A DNA stretch of 64,000 nt, taken from the NCBI GenBank assembly GCA_024743405.1, contig JANSWP010000019.1:23747-87746 (forward strand). The letters run 5' to 3'. The notes under the pieces are model-generated. The model was not told the origin of the DNA and did not search any database. It saw nothing but the letters and a program-made list of their open reading frames with translations. Below, one piece after another: positions 27,491-36,985 of the stretch; the first letter of the stretch is position 1; the number at the start of each line of letters is the position of its first letter. Made by a program: the position numbers and the translations under genes. The stretch is from Bacteroidota bacterium. Lineage in GTDB: Bacteria; Bacteroidota; Bacteroidia; Chitinophagales; Saprospiraceae.

Positions 27491-28117
27491 ATGATGAATA
27501 AAGTAACAAAGTCTGATAAAACAAGGCATTTGATTATTGAAAAGGCTGCTGAGCTTTTCAATCAAAAAGGTTATCATGGTACTTCTATGTCTGATATTAT
27601 GGAGGCAACAGGTTTAACAAAAGGAGGGATTTACGGCAATTTCAAAAAGGATGGGAAAGATAAAAAAGGAGTTAAAGATGAAATCGCTATAGCTGCTTTT
27701 GAGCATGCGGTAAAGAAAGTCACTTATCAAGTAGGGGAGCGAACCAGAGTCATTGATAACACCATTGACAAGTTGAAAACCGTAGTATATTTTTACAAAG
27801 AACGTGTTTTAAATCCACCAGTTGAAGGAGGATGCCCCATTCAAAATACGTCCATAGAAGCTGATGATAATAATCCAATTTTGAAAAAAAATGTTACCAA
27901 TGCCTTAAAACATTGGCAAGACCGAATTTTATACACCATACAAAAAGGTAAAGAACGAGGAGAAATTAGAGAAGAAGTTGACGGAGACGAATTTGCAATT
28001 CAATTTATTGGAATCATTGAGGGAGGTATTATGATCTCTCGGATTTTTAATGAAGTCGAACCTTTTAATAAAATGGCAGATTTGCTTTTGAGTTTAATTG
28101 AAGATTTAAAAAAGTGA
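27491..28117 (+). CDS. TetR/AcrR-family transcriptional regulator
   Basis: A 208-residue regulator. The N-terminal DNA-binding domain (residues about 10-58) has the classical TetR pattern: IIEKAAELFNQKGYHGTSM, then SDIMEATGLTKGGIYGNF, where the recognition helix lies in LTKGGIYGNF. A Lys/Asp-rich insertion (KKDGKDKKG) follows. The ligand-binding C-terminal part has VEGGCPIQNTSIEADDNNP, a GCP-containing motif seen in one TetR subgroup. The effector is unknown. The gene lies between the DinB-like and the hydrolase genes with gaps of 26 and 34 nt, so it likely represses its own operon. Confidence 0.93.
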   Translation: MMNKVTKSDKTRHLIIEKAAELFNQKGYHGTSMSDIMEATGLTKGGIYGNFKKDGKDKKGVKDEIAIAAFEHAVKKVTYQVGERTRVIDNTIDKLKTVVYFYKERVLNPPVEGGCPIQNTSIEADDNNPILKKNVTNALKHWQDRILYTIQKGKERGEIREEVDGDEFAIQFIGIIEGGIMISRIFNEVEPFNKMADLLLSLIEDLKK

Positions 28118-28151
28118 GAAATTAAACCAATTGGTCTTAAAAAAAACAATT

Positions 28152-29066
28152 ATGACTTTTGAAAAAACTGTCGAAATTTTAGAATCTAATTCAATTGACT
28201 CTATTTCACCGAAAGAGGTTAAATATCCCCCAGCTTTATTTTTAATTCAATTCTTTTTTCAAACTGTCGGCCGTGTATTTCCGAGAATAGGTGGAAAATT
28301 GGCTTATTATTTTTTTACAAAACCTCGGCTTAAAGCTAAACACAGAAGATCAGATCATATTCTAGAAAGTGCTAAAGTATTCGAATTTTTATATGGTAAA
28401 GACATATTGAAAGCTTATGAATGGGGGAGTGGTGATAAAATAATACTGCTAGTACATGGTTGGGAATCAAGAGGAACAAGTCTAAGAAGTTTTGTTCCAC
28501 CCCTACTCAAAAAGGGATACAGAGTTGTGGCTTTTGATGGACCAGCTCATGGAGATTCTGGAGGAAAACGGACTAATTTGCCTCATTTTGCAGGCGCCGT
28601 GAAGGCAATTATCAATCAGATTGGAGAAGTTTATGGAATTATTGCACACTCTTTTGGAGGACCATCAGTCACTTATGCTATGAGTGTTTTGGATGAAACA
28701 ATAAAAGTGAATAAGCTCGTTTTTGTCGCTGTCCCATCACAAATACAGTGGCCGATTCAAAAAGCCGTAAATACGATGAAAATTCCAAATAAGGCAACAG
28801 AAGTTTTTAAAAGTATTCTCCAAGAAAAACTTGAAGGCAGACCACTGAAAATATCTGATATTGCCCTAAGATTTAAAGAAACTAAAGCCAATGAGGTACT
28901 TGTAGTTCATGATGAATTTGATCCAGTTGTAACGTTTCAATCAGCGGAACATATTTTTGAAAACTGGGATAATGCCAGCCTATTTGTGACAAAAGGGTTG
29001 GGGCATTATCGAATTATGAAACATCCTGATGTTATTCAACGGATTTTACAATTCATCAACGATTAA
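28152..29066 (+). CDS. Alpha/beta hydrolase
   Basis: A serine hydrolase of 304 residues if translation starts at the ATG at 28152; an in-frame TTG at 28131 would add seven residues and is less likely. The oxyanion HG is in LLVHGWESRGTSLRSF, then VAFDGPAHGDSGG. The nucleophile elbow is AHSFGG (a variant of GxSxG with Ala at the first position), the acid residue is in VVHDEFDPVV, and the His is in GLGHYRIMKHP. The protein begins with a hydrophobic N-terminal third that may contact membranes. Its substrate is unknown. As the third gene of the DinB-TetR operon it may serve in detoxification or lipid ester turnover. Confidence 0.87.
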   Translation: MTFEKTVEILESNSIDSISPKEVKYPPALFLIQFFFQTVGRVFPRIGGKLAYYFFTKPRLKAKHRRSDHILESAKVFEFLYGKDILKAYEWGSGDKIILLVHGWESRGTSLRSFVPPLLKKGYRVVAFDGPAHGDSGGKRTNLPHFAGAVKAIINQIGEVYGIIAHSFGGPSVTYAMSVLDETIKVNKLVFVAVPSQIQWPIQKAVNTMKIPNKATEVFKSILQEKLEGRPLKISDIALRFKETKANEVLVVHDEFDPVVTFQSAEHIFENWDNASLFVTKGLGHYRIMKHPDVIQRILQFIND

Positions 29067-29143
29067 AAGTGAATTTCAGTGAAATTTGATCGATGTATGT
29101 TGAAATAAAAAAATTTATATCCATATTTGTCCTGTAATAATTG

Positions 29144-29171
29144 GCGGCTGCATTTTGTAGCCGCTTTTTTT
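29144..29171 (+). terminator. Rho-independent terminator of the DinB-TetR-hydrolase operon
   Basis: An 8-bp stem, GCGGCTGC/GTAGCCGC with one G-T type pair, a short ATTTT loop and then seven T residues. It lies about 78 nt past the hydrolase stop. Confidence 0.88.
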
Positions 29172-29306
29172 GTTTTCCAGAATACAATTGAATTAATAGC
29201 TTAAATTATTAAAAGATGGCATATATAATTTCTCGGACCTTTTATTAACTTTACCGGCTTCTTATGAAATAGCTTGAAACAAATTTTCTAAACAAAATTA
29301 TGGATT

Positions 29307-31253
29307 ATGCGAAAATCACTACTTACCTCTTTTTGCTTTTTATTCTCTCTAGTTCTTAGCGCTCAATTTAGCTCAGAATTTAAACAGGCTAAATTAACAG
29401 ATGCAGCAAAAATAAAAGCTGTAAAAGTCCAAAAAATTGGACTAACTGGAATGGAAGATCCTGGACACCTAAATCCTAATCTTCCCCTGAATGATCGTAC
29501 TGAACCTGCCGAAGCATTTGGAACAACTACCTATGATCTACAATCAAATAATTCTACACAGAATCGACTTTACAACCACGGTGGTAATAAACTAACTGGT
29601 GTATGGACGATGGGTCTAGATGCTGTATCAGGATGGCCAGACCGTGGCACAGGTGTAAATACAAATGATGGGACTGGATGGGGACCTCCACCAACTGTTA
29701 GAATTGAACAAGTAGTGAGAACAGGCTGGCCAGCCGTGGGTGCTTTGGATGATGGAACACCAGTTATAGTTTCACACATTTCTGATGGTGCTGTACCAAT
29801 AAGTGTTTTACATTTAGCTAAATGGCATGAACCATCTGGAACTTGGATAGAAACAGATATTCCTACTAACAACGCAGGAGGTATGCTTTGGCCAAGGATG
29901 GCAACTGGTGGACCTGATGGCAATTCTATTCATGTTATTGGTATTACTACTCCAACAGGCAATGGGGGAAACGAATACGCAGGTATGAATGGACATCTAT
30001 TATATAATCGTTCTACGGATGGAGGTGATTCATGGGATTTAACGGACATCATTATTCCTGGCATGGATAGTACTAAATATTTGAATACTACTGCAGATAG
30101 TTATAACATTGATGTAGATGGAGAAAATGTAGCAATCGCTTTTTTTGATGATTTAGGTGACGTTTTAGTTTCAAAATCAACGGATAATGGAACAACTTGG
30201 ACAACCTCTATAGTACGAGATTTCCCAATTGACAAATATGTTGTTGACCAAGGTTGGACAATAGACGATTTAACCTACCAAGATACAGTGAATAGTCCAG
30301 CCGTTAATTCTGTTCTTTCTTCGGATCAGACTGGAGAAGTTTTGATTGACCGTGATGGATTGGTTCATGTTTGGTATGGTGAAATGTATTATGCTGATGA
30401 TGATTTAACGGATGGTAGTTTCAGTTTTTTCCCGCTAATCGGAGGTATAAGGTATTGGAATGAAACACATGGAGAAGATTCTTCGAGGGTGGTTTCTGGC
30501 TTATTGGATTCTGATGGTAATGGTACCTTTGATTTGGCAGGAACTGCAAGTGCAGCATTAGCAGGAAACTACTTTACTTCTGCGACTCCTTTTATTTCAG
30601 CAGGTGTTGATTTGAATAACAATATTTACATGACTCATTCTGCCTTGGTCGAAAACTATTGGAAAGAGGATGCAAATCCAACTCTTCAACATTATCATCA
30701 TATATACCTTACAGTCTCTCAAGACGGGGGTGCAACTTGGTTGGATGACCCTATTGATGTAGTTGCTCCAGGTTTAGTAGATGATGACGATTTAATTCCA
30801 GCAATGGAGGCCGTTTATCCATCTATGGCAAGAGATATTAATTCAGAACAATTACATTTAAGTTACCAGTTAGATTTTGAGCCAGGGACTGCATTAGGAT
30901 CAGATTCTGACCCAGCTGAAACCAATTTTATTTATCACCTAGCTTATGATTTAGTTGATTTAGGAATAGTTGGAACAGAAGAGACTGTGGCTCCAGAAAC
31001 TTTTAATATGAATTTATCTCCAAATCCAGCAGAAGGCAATGTAAATGTCTCTTTTGAATTTGAAGGAAGTAAACAAACTACAATCCGAGTGATGAATATG
31101 GTAGGTCAAGAGGTGGCGACTTTTGAAAAAGGTAATTTGACTACTGGTAAACATAGTTATCAATTAGATTTAAATTATTTATCAAGTGGATTATATATGG
31201 TATCCCTTAAGGCAGGAGACCAAATTTCTACCAAAAAATTATTAATCAAATAA
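29307..31253 (+). CDS. Secreted BNR/sialidase-like protein with T9SS type A sorting domain, paralogue 1
   Basis: A 648-residue secreted protein. It has a signal peptide (about residues 1-20, ending LSAQ). The main body is beta-rich, with repeated Asp-box-like turns typical of BNR/sialidase propellers (RSTDGGDSWDLTD, KSTDNGTTWTTS, VSQDGGATWLDD). The last 80 residues form a type A sorting domain: LSPNPAEGNVNVSFEFEG, then VMNMVGQEVATFE, a Gly-Leu-Tyr-Met-Val segment and a final KKLLIK. The catalytic residues of true sialidases cannot be identified, so enzymatic activity is not claimed. A close paralogue follows directly, with a terminator between them. Confidence 0.9.
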   Translation: MRKSLLTSFCFLFSLVLSAQFSSEFKQAKLTDAAKIKAVKVQKIGLTGMEDPGHLNPNLPLNDRTEPAEAFGTTTYDLQSNNSTQNRLYNHGGNKLTGVWTMGLDAVSGWPDRGTGVNTNDGTGWGPPPTVRIEQVVRTGWPAVGALDDGTPVIVSHISDGAVPISVLHLAKWHEPSGTWIETDIPTNNAGGMLWPRMATGGPDGNSIHVIGITTPTGNGGNEYAGMNGHLLYNRSTDGGDSWDLTDIIIPGMDSTKYLNTTADSYNIDVDGENVAIAFFDDLGDVLVSKSTDNGTTWTTSIVRDFPIDKYVVDQGWTIDDLTYQDTVNSPAVNSVLSSDQTGEVLIDRDGLVHVWYGEMYYADDDLTDGSFSFFPLIGGIRYWNETHGEDSSRVVSGLLDSDGNGTFDLAGTASAALAGNYFTSATPFISAGVDLNNNIYMTHSALVENYWKEDANPTLQHYHHIYLTVSQDGGATWLDDPIDVVAPGLVDDDDLIPAMEAVYPSMARDINSEQLHLSYQLDFEPGTALGSDSDPAETNFIYHLAYDLVDLGIVGTEETVAPETFNMNLSPNPAEGNVNVSFEFEGSKQTTIRVMNMVGQEVATFEKGNLTTGKHSYQLDLNYLSSGLYMVSLKAGDQISTKKLLIK

Positions 31254-31271
31254 ATAATATCATTAGAACAT

Positions 31272-31310
31272 GAAAAATGTCTCTTTTAAAAATTAAAAGG
31301 GGCATTTTTC
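31272..31310 (+). terminator. Terminator between the two paralogous T9SS-A genes
   Basis: GAAAAATG..CTCTTTT pairs with AAAAGGGGCATTTTTC, loop AAAAATT, ending in a T-run. It sits 18 nt past the first stop, so the second paralogue probably has its own promoter or depends on read-through. Confidence 0.8.
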
Positions 31311-31334
31311 ATTACACATCAAATTTTTAGTTTT

Positions 31335-33275
31335 ATGCAAAAATCACTACTTGTTTTATTTTGTTCCTTCTTTGCAATGGCATTGATTGCTCAAAATAGC
31401 CCAATTTACAAAGGAGTAACTTTAGACAAAGCAGTTGCTTCTCAAGCACAAAAAATTAATAAAGTAAACATGACTGGGTTTGAGGATGTACCCTTACATG
31501 TCAATCCTAATCTTCCTCTTAATGATCGTACAGATCCTGCTATCTCAATCGGAACAACCCTTTATGATTTGCAGTCAAATGCAGCAGTGCAGAATCGTAT
31601 AGTTGATGATGGCAGTGGAAAACTTTCCGCTACATGGACTATGGGTTTTGATGCTGCTGGTGGATATCCAAACCGTGGGACTGGTTTCAATGCAAATGAT
31701 GGAACCTCTTGGGGACCAGACCCATCTTCAAGAATAGAAACTGTTCGGACAGGATGGCCAGCAGTTGGAGCTTTAGCTGATGGTACTCCCGTAACTTTAG
31801 CTCATACCTCTGCAACATTGTTACACTTGTCAAAATGGCATGCTCCATCTGGTACGTGGATAGAAACAGATATTCCATCTGCATCTCCTGGAGGAATGCT
31901 TTGGCCTCGTATGGCTGTTGGTGGTGCTGATGGCAACACTATTCATGCTATTGGTGTTACACAACCTACTGCTAATGGTGGTCAAGTCTATGATGGTGTT
32001 GATGGTCATTTATTATATTTCCGTTCTGTGGATGGAGGGGACTCTTGGGATAAAGTTGATGTAAAACTTCCTGAAATGGATAACACAAAGTTCGTTTCAA
32101 TGGATGCTGATGCTTATGTCATTGATGCAGATGGTGAGACCGTAGCAGTCGCTTTGTGGAGTGGATTTGGTGATGTATTAATTGCAAAATCTTCTGATAA
32201 TGGAGATACTTGGACAACTACTGTTATTCGAGATTTCCCAATTGATGCTTATTCTACGGATCAAGGATGGACAATCGATGATGTTTCTTACCAAGATACG
32301 GTTGGAGGCCCTGATGGATTTTTAGCGATCCAAACATCTGATGGAACAGGTGATGTAATAATCGACAAAGATGGAAAAGTACATGCTTGGTATGGTGAAA
32401 TGTTTTATGCTGATGAAGATTTAACAGATGGTACTTCTTCATTTTTTCCTTTATGGTCAGGTGTACGATACTGGAATGAGTCTTATGGTGCAGATTCTAC
32501 AAATGTAGTAGCTGGTTTGCTTGATTCTGACGGTGATGGTGCTTATAATCTTCAAAGTACATCAACTGCAGTGGCAGGAAGCTACTTTACTTCAATTACA
32601 ACTTTCATTAGTGCAGCTGTTGATCAAAATAATAACTTGTATGTTGCTTATTCTGCTTTGACAGAAGACAATTGGAAGGAAGATGCTAATCCTGAGTTAG
32701 AGCACTACCACCATATTTATGTGACTACCTCGCAAGACGGAGGAGAATCATGGTTGGCAGATGAGGATATTTTGGATGTAATTACTCCTGGATTAGTGGA
32801 CGATGATGACCTAATTCCTGCAATGGAGGCTGTATTCCCATCGTTGGCTCGTGATGTTACAGGAGACTTCTTGAATATGACTTACCAGCTTGATTTTGAG
32901 CCAGGTTTATCTGTACGTGGAGATACTGACCCAGCAGAAACAAACTTTATTTACCATATCGCTATCAATATTGGTGATGAATTTGGTGTTGTTAATACTG
33001 AGGATGTTGTTGCACCTGAAGCTTTCAACTTGGAGTTAGCTCCAAATCCAGCAGAAGGAAATGTAAATGTTTCTTATGATTTACCAGAGGCAGCACAAAC
33101 AACTATTAGTGTAGTAAACATGATTGGACAAGAAGTTTCTCGCGAAACTTTAGGTAACCAATTTGCAGGGGAGTATACGCACAATTTGAATATCAATAAC
33201 TTGGCAAATGGTGTATATTTAGTTCGTTTCCAAGCTGATAATCAAATTTCAACTCAGAAACTAATTGTGAAATAA
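31335..33275 (+). CDS. Secreted BNR/sialidase-like protein with T9SS type A sorting domain, paralogue 2
   Basis: A 646-residue tandem duplicate of the preceding protein, similar along its whole length (shared blocks include NPNLPLNDRTDPA, TWTMGFDA, RTGWPAVGAL, GGMLWPRMA, DDDLIPAMEAV). It has a signal peptide ending LIAQ, the same Asp-box-like propeller turns (RSVDGGDSWDKVD, KSSDNGDTWTTT, TSQDGGESWLAD) and a type A sorting domain (LAPNPAEGNVNVSYDL, VVNMIGQEVSRE, NGVYLVRF, final KLIVK). The codon choice looks more regular than in copy 1 (many TCT, GGT and GCT), which may mean higher expression. Its role at the cell surface is unknown. Confidence 0.9.
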   Translation: MQKSLLVLFCSFFAMALIAQNSPIYKGVTLDKAVASQAQKINKVNMTGFEDVPLHVNPNLPLNDRTDPAISIGTTLYDLQSNAAVQNRIVDDGSGKLSATWTMGFDAAGGYPNRGTGFNANDGTSWGPDPSSRIETVRTGWPAVGALADGTPVTLAHTSATLLHLSKWHAPSGTWIETDIPSASPGGMLWPRMAVGGADGNTIHAIGVTQPTANGGQVYDGVDGHLLYFRSVDGGDSWDKVDVKLPEMDNTKFVSMDADAYVIDADGETVAVALWSGFGDVLIAKSSDNGDTWTTTVIRDFPIDAYSTDQGWTIDDVSYQDTVGGPDGFLAIQTSDGTGDVIIDKDGKVHAWYGEMFYADEDLTDGTSSFFPLWSGVRYWNESYGADSTNVVAGLLDSDGDGAYNLQSTSTAVAGSYFTSITTFISAAVDQNNNLYVAYSALTEDNWKEDANPELEHYHHIYVTTSQDGGESWLADEDILDVITPGLVDDDDLIPAMEAVFPSLARDVTGDFLNMTYQLDFEPGLSVRGDTDPAETNFIYHIAINIGDEFGVVNTEDVVAPEAFNLELAPNPAEGNVNVSYDLPEAAQTTISVVNMIGQEVSRETLGNQFAGEYTHNLNINNLANGVYLVRFQADNQISTQKLIVK

Positions 33276-33692
33276 GCATGAATTTAAAGTAGAATAAACT
33301 TTAAATTCTATTACTTATTATATAAGAGCTCTTTTTCTATCATTGAAAAAGAGCTCTTTTTTTATAAGGGATTAGGAAATAAATAACCTACCCTTTTTAC
33401 TTGCTCTTTTGCCTTCATTTTTCATTAAAAATACTCGCCATACCTATAGGTATGTATGTGTTTTTTGCCTCAACTGAAGAAAATTAGCTGTGCAAAATTT
33501 GGGTATCTTATTTATTCCCTGCTCCCTAAAATACAACCAATTGGATTTTACATTGTCTTTAAATTATTGAATTTATCCTGAATTAATAAGATATAGTCGA
33601 AGATTTGTAGTGATTTGGTAGAAAGTTTATAAATTTGGGGTGACTTTTTAAAACAAATAGGTCATGATCTCCTAATAAAAATACGCTTTACA
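33276..33692. other. Intergenic region (417 nt)
   Basis: It starts with the terminator of paralogue 2 and holds a perfect 16-bp palindrome, CATACCTATAGGTATG, at 33439-33454, which could be an operator. The remainder is AT-rich; no gene was seen. Confidence 0.5.
33324..33363 (+). terminator. Rho-independent terminator of T9SS-A paralogue 2
   Basis: A perfect 14-bp stem, AAGAGCTCTTTTTC/GAAAAAGAGCTCTT, loop TATCATT, then a T-run; about 50 nt past the stop. Confidence 0.88.
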
Positions 33693-33923
33693 ATGAAAAA
33701 TCTTAATGCCCGTACTGTTTTATTAACACTTTTAGTTATTGCTAGTCTATCTTCTTATATTTTTCTCCAAACTGAATCTTCGAAGGTAACCTCTGACAAT
33801 ATTGAGGTAATAGAAATGGATGATAAAGAACAATCTCATATTTATTTGCCAGATGTGGAGTTAGTAAAAAAGGTCATCCAAGTTTCAAAAGCCTTGTTAC
33901 ATCCACTTCATAATTCAATATAG
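33693..33923 (+). CDS. Small membrane-anchored protein of unknown function
   Basis: A 76-residue protein with a basic N-terminus (MKNLNAR), one hydrophobic segment (about residues 8-27, TVLLTLLVIASLSSYIFL) and a polar, acidic tail with IYLPDVELVKKVIQVSKALLHPL. I do not recognise it. The membrane segment or uncleaved signal, the isolated position with a strong terminator immediately behind, and a clean ATG argue that it is a real gene. It could be exported or inserted in the inner membrane. Confidence 0.6.
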   Translation: MKNLNARTVLLTLLVIASLSSYIFLQTESSKVTSDNIEVIEMDDKEQSHIYLPDVELVKKVIQVSKALLHPLHNSI

Positions 33924-33933
33924 AATTCAGTTT

Positions 33934-33976
33934 AAAAAAGCTCCATGGAAATAAATTTTCATGGAGCTTTTTTTTT
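33934..33976. terminator. Bidirectional terminator between the small membrane protein gene and dnaG
   Basis: AAAAAAGCTCCATG pairs with CATGGAGCTTTTTT, loop about 14 nt, with runs of A and T on both sides. It stands between two convergent genes. Confidence 0.9.
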
Positions 33977-33995
33977 ATAGTCGATCCATGGATCT

Positions 33996-35996
33996 TCACA
34001 AAACGACTGTTCCAAGCTCCTTAGCTAACTCTTCAATCATCGTGGAAAGTTTTTTTTGCACCTTTAGTATCTTGGTGATTTTAGTGAAATCGTCATCAGA
34101 TTTTAAGTCTTTCAATCTTTCTTGATTTTTTTTCCATACTTTTTTGACTTTGTTTAATTTGAACCTCAATAGAGCACTTCGACTATCTTCCGTAAAATTT
34201 AATTCAGGTGCTTTTTGTGTATTTAAAAAGATTTCTCTTCGCTCCCAACCTGGGCTAAATTCAAACGGCGTATGGAGTAAGTCAATAGCTGTTTGACTAA
34301 TCTCATTATTTGGATGAGAAATAAAATATTGAGAAGAAATTTGCTGTTTATTCACTAACAAACTAAGGCATTCCTTCACTATTTTACCATAGATTTCATT
34401 GTCAAAATCATCTAAAATCTCTTCAATATTGCTTAATAGAAACTCTGCTATGCTGATTCCTTCATCTTTATCAAAAAGTTCACTACCTCCCGATATTAAA
34501 ATTCTTGCGATATCTTTTTCTTTAAATTCATCACTTGTCTTTTTTACTTTTGATGGTTCAGAAGGTGTTTCATAATCTGGAGCTGAAATGCCTCCTCCTG
34601 TTATTGGATATTCAGAAGGGAATCCTGGGTCATCCGATGGTTTTGGTTGACCTCTTCTTTCTTGTCTTTGCTTTCTTTCCCATTCTTGTTTCTTTTTTCT
34701 GATTAAAAGGCTAACAAATTTATTGGTCTCGGTCGTCAACACCTGCTCATCCATTTCCATCAGTCTTGAACACTCCTTCAAATAAACAGATCGTTTTAGC
34801 GGATCTGGTATTTTTGCAATACTCATTACTATGTCCTTTACCAGACCTGCACGTTTAACAGGATCATTTCCAACTTCAGATATTAATAAATCAGTTTTGA
34901 AAAGGATAAAATCTTTTGATTCTTTATTAATGTATTCATTGAATGAATTTGTTCCTACTTTTTGCAAATACGAATCTGGGTCTTCGCCCTCAGGTAAGAG
35001 CACAACTTTCACATTCATATCTTGCTCCAACACCATATCTAGTCCTCTTAGTGCAGCCTTTATCCCTGCAGCATCTCCGTCATACAGTATTTTAATATTT
35101 GGTGTAAATCTTTTTATTAGTCCAATTTGTCCTTCTGTTAAAGACGTACCTGAAGAAGCCACTACATTTTCAATCCCTGCTTGATGCAAAGAAATTACAT
35201 CTGTATAACCTTCAACTAAGATACATTCGTCATTTTGACGGATGGATTTCTTTGCAAAATAAGCACCATATAGAATTTTGCTTTTGTGGTAAATATCTGT
35301 TTCAGGCGAGTTGATATATTTAGGAGCTTTTACGTTTTTGACCATAATTCGGCCGGCAAAAGCTATTATCTTACCAGATAGGTTATGAATTGTAAACATT
35401 ACCCGGTTCCGAAAGAAGTCCTTTCCGTATTGCGAAGCCAAGCCCAATTTTTTGAGTAACTCTATATTATATCCGGCTTTTATCGCTTTTTGAGTAAATG
35501 CATCTGGTGTCTCAAGTGTAAAACCTAAACCAAATTTCTTTATAGTTTCTTCCCTATATCCTCTTTCTTTAAAATAATTAAGTCCAACACTTTTTCCTAT
35601 GTCTGTATTAAACAAGGTATTTACAAAGTATTGTTTCGCATACTCATTGATGATGTATAAACTATCCTCAAGTTGTTGTTCAGCCCGCATCTCAGGAGTA
35701 ACTTGGGTTTCTTGTACTTCAATACCATACTTTTTAGCTAAAAAACGCAGCGCCTCAGGATAGGAAACACTTTCATGTTCCATTAAAAACTTAGCAGAGT
35801 CACCAGCCATACCACAACCAAAGCATTTGAATATATTTTTTGTGGGAGATACAGTAAAGGAAGGAGTCTTTTCGTTATGAAACGGGCACAACCCAATCAT
35901 ATTTACACCTCTTCTTTTCAAACTGATGTAGTCTTGAATAACATCATCAATTTTAGCCGTTTCTATTATTTCTTGAACAGTTTTCTGTGGAATCAT
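33996..35996 (-). CDS. dnaG: DNA primase
   Basis: DnaG makes the RNA primers for chromosome replication, working with the replicative helicase. All three regions are seen in 666 residues. The N-terminal CHC2 zinc finger has CPFHNEKTPSF and KCFGCG (residues about 37-65). The core has the TOPRIM acidic motifs (VEGYTDVISLHQAG, and YDGDAAGIKAALRGLDM). The C-terminal helicase-binding region begins with a charged Gln/Arg/Pro-rich linker (about residues 440-500). The N-terminus MIPQKTVQEIIETAKIDDVI fixes the start. It is flanked by convergent and same-strand genes and is not in the classical rpsU-dnaG-rpoD operon. Confidence 0.97.
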   Translation of the reverse strand: MIPQKTVQEIIETAKIDDVIQDYISLKRRGVNMIGLCPFHNEKTPSFTVSPTKNIFKCFGCGMAGDSAKFLMEHESVSYPEALRFLAKKYGIEVQETQVTPEMRAEQQLEDSLYIINEYAKQYFVNTLFNTDIGKSVGLNYFKERGYREETIKKFGLGFTLETPDAFTQKAIKAGYNIELLKKLGLASQYGKDFFRNRVMFTIHNLSGKIIAFAGRIMVKNVKAPKYINSPETDIYHKSKILYGAYFAKKSIRQNDECILVEGYTDVISLHQAGIENVVASSGTSLTEGQIGLIKRFTPNIKILYDGDAAGIKAALRGLDMVLEQDMNVKVVLLPEGEDPDSYLQKVGTNSFNEYINKESKDFILFKTDLLISEVGNDPVKRAGLVKDIVMSIAKIPDPLKRSVYLKECSRLMEMDEQVLTTETNKFVSLLIRKKKQEWERKQRQERRGQPKPSDDPGFPSEYPITGGGISAPDYETPSEPSKVKKTSDEFKEKDIARILISGGSELFDKDEGISIAEFLLSNIEEILDDFDNEIYGKIVKECLSLLVNKQQISSQYFISHPNNEISQTAIDLLHTPFEFSPGWERREIFLNTQKAPELNFTEDSRSALLRFKLNKVKKVWKKNQERLKDLKSDDDFTKITKILKVQKKLSTMIEELAKELGTVVL

Positions 35997-36073
35997 CCTC
36001 TTGGAGGTCTAAAATGAAAATATTGGTAATAAGCTAGCAAATAAGGCAACTCATAACCTATATTACTAATGTG

Positions 36074-36985
36074 TTAGTTTTTATTTAGATTGTTTAATTT
36101 TTCTCTCAATTCTTCTTTTGAAAATTCTTCAATTTCTTTTTCAGGTCGAATCCCTCTTCTAAAATATTCCTCTTTAAGAATATGAATTAATTCGGACTTT
36201 TCTAATCCTTTGGTAAGATTTTCAATGCTTAAATTATCTGTTTTCTCTTTACTCGGGCTGTCATGTTTATTAAAGGATTTTAATTTTTCAATAAGTTCCT
36301 CTTTTGAGATTTTTTCCAATTCATCCTCATTTTCAAACCCTTTCTTATTATTAAATTCCTTAACAAAATGCAATAAATCAATAGGAGTAAATTTTTCAGA
36401 TAATTGCTCTATCTCATTTTCAGTATTAGAGTCTATGGCCTTTCTCATTTGCTCAATAGTTTCAAAACGTGCTACTTTTTCAGCTTCTTTAGTTGAGGAG
36501 TTTGCTTTCGCTCTGTCAAAGTTTCTTTCTTCAGATTCTAAAAAGTAGGTAAACTCGCTATCAAAATTGCTTGTCATTGTTTTTCGGAGGATCAAATTAT
36601 GTTTATCAACTTTTAATATAGAAAACCCACCAATAAAATATATATTCTCTTTTTCTTCATAAGCTTCTCGTTCAGCTTCCAAAACTAATAATTTCCCATT
36701 CTCAATATACCAAGTGCCTTCAATATAATTATGAGTAAATAATCCATCGTCAGTAATTTTCAAATTACCCCAGTTTAAATTTCTATTCAGAGATTTTCCC
36801 TTCTCGACATACTTTCTAGTTATACAATGCCAAGTTTTTCCTAAAATTTTAGATAATATTAAGGGTGTTATCTCGATAGCTTGAGGTTCAAGACTTTGGA
36901 ATGGGGCAATATCTTGGGCATCCAAAGAAAAATTAACCAAGAAAAAAAGAATAAAACTATTGGAAAAAAAATGTTTTCGTTTCAT
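36074..36985 (-). CDS. Exported protein with lipocalin-like domain and two helical repeats, function unknown
   Basis: The start at 36985 gives a 303-residue protein with a signal peptide (MKRKHFFSNSFILFFLVNFSLDAQ); the frame continues to an ATG at 37033 but those residues are not signal-like. Residues about 45-155 look like a lipocalin-type beta barrel (KTWHCITRKY, WYIENGKLLVLEAE, LILRKTM). The tail holds two repeats of about 45 residues, each with the pattern hydrophobic helix, a Gly-containing turn, ExExxEISKEELIEKLxxxNK. These resemble short SAP/Rho-N-like helix-turn-helix units by eye only. Its left neighbour is dnaG; on the right is the gene-free array of structured repeats. The function is unknown. 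Confidence 0.7.
   Translation of the reverse strand: MKRKHFFSNSFILFFLVNFSLDAQDIAPFQSLEPQAIEITPLILSKILGKTWHCITRKYVEKGKSLNRNLNWGNLKITDDGLFTHNYIEGTWYIENGKLLVLEAEREAYEEKENIYFIGGFSILKVDKHNLILRKTMTSNFDSEFTYFLESEERNFDRAKANSSTKEAEKVARFETIEQMRKAIDSNTENEIEQLSEKFTPIDLLHFVKEFNNKKGFENEDELEKISKEELIEKLKSFNKHDSPSKEKTDNLSIENLTKGLEKSELIHILKEEYFRRGIRPEKEIEEFSKEELREKLNNLNKN

Noticed and set aside
28131..28151. TTG start of the alpha/beta hydrolase
   Set aside because: An ATG 21 nt later is normal for this organism and leaves a clean gap to the TetR gene.
29307..33275. True sialidase assignment for the two BNR-like proteins
   Set aside because: Asp-box-like turns are visible but the catalytic Arg triad, Tyr and Glu could not be identified.
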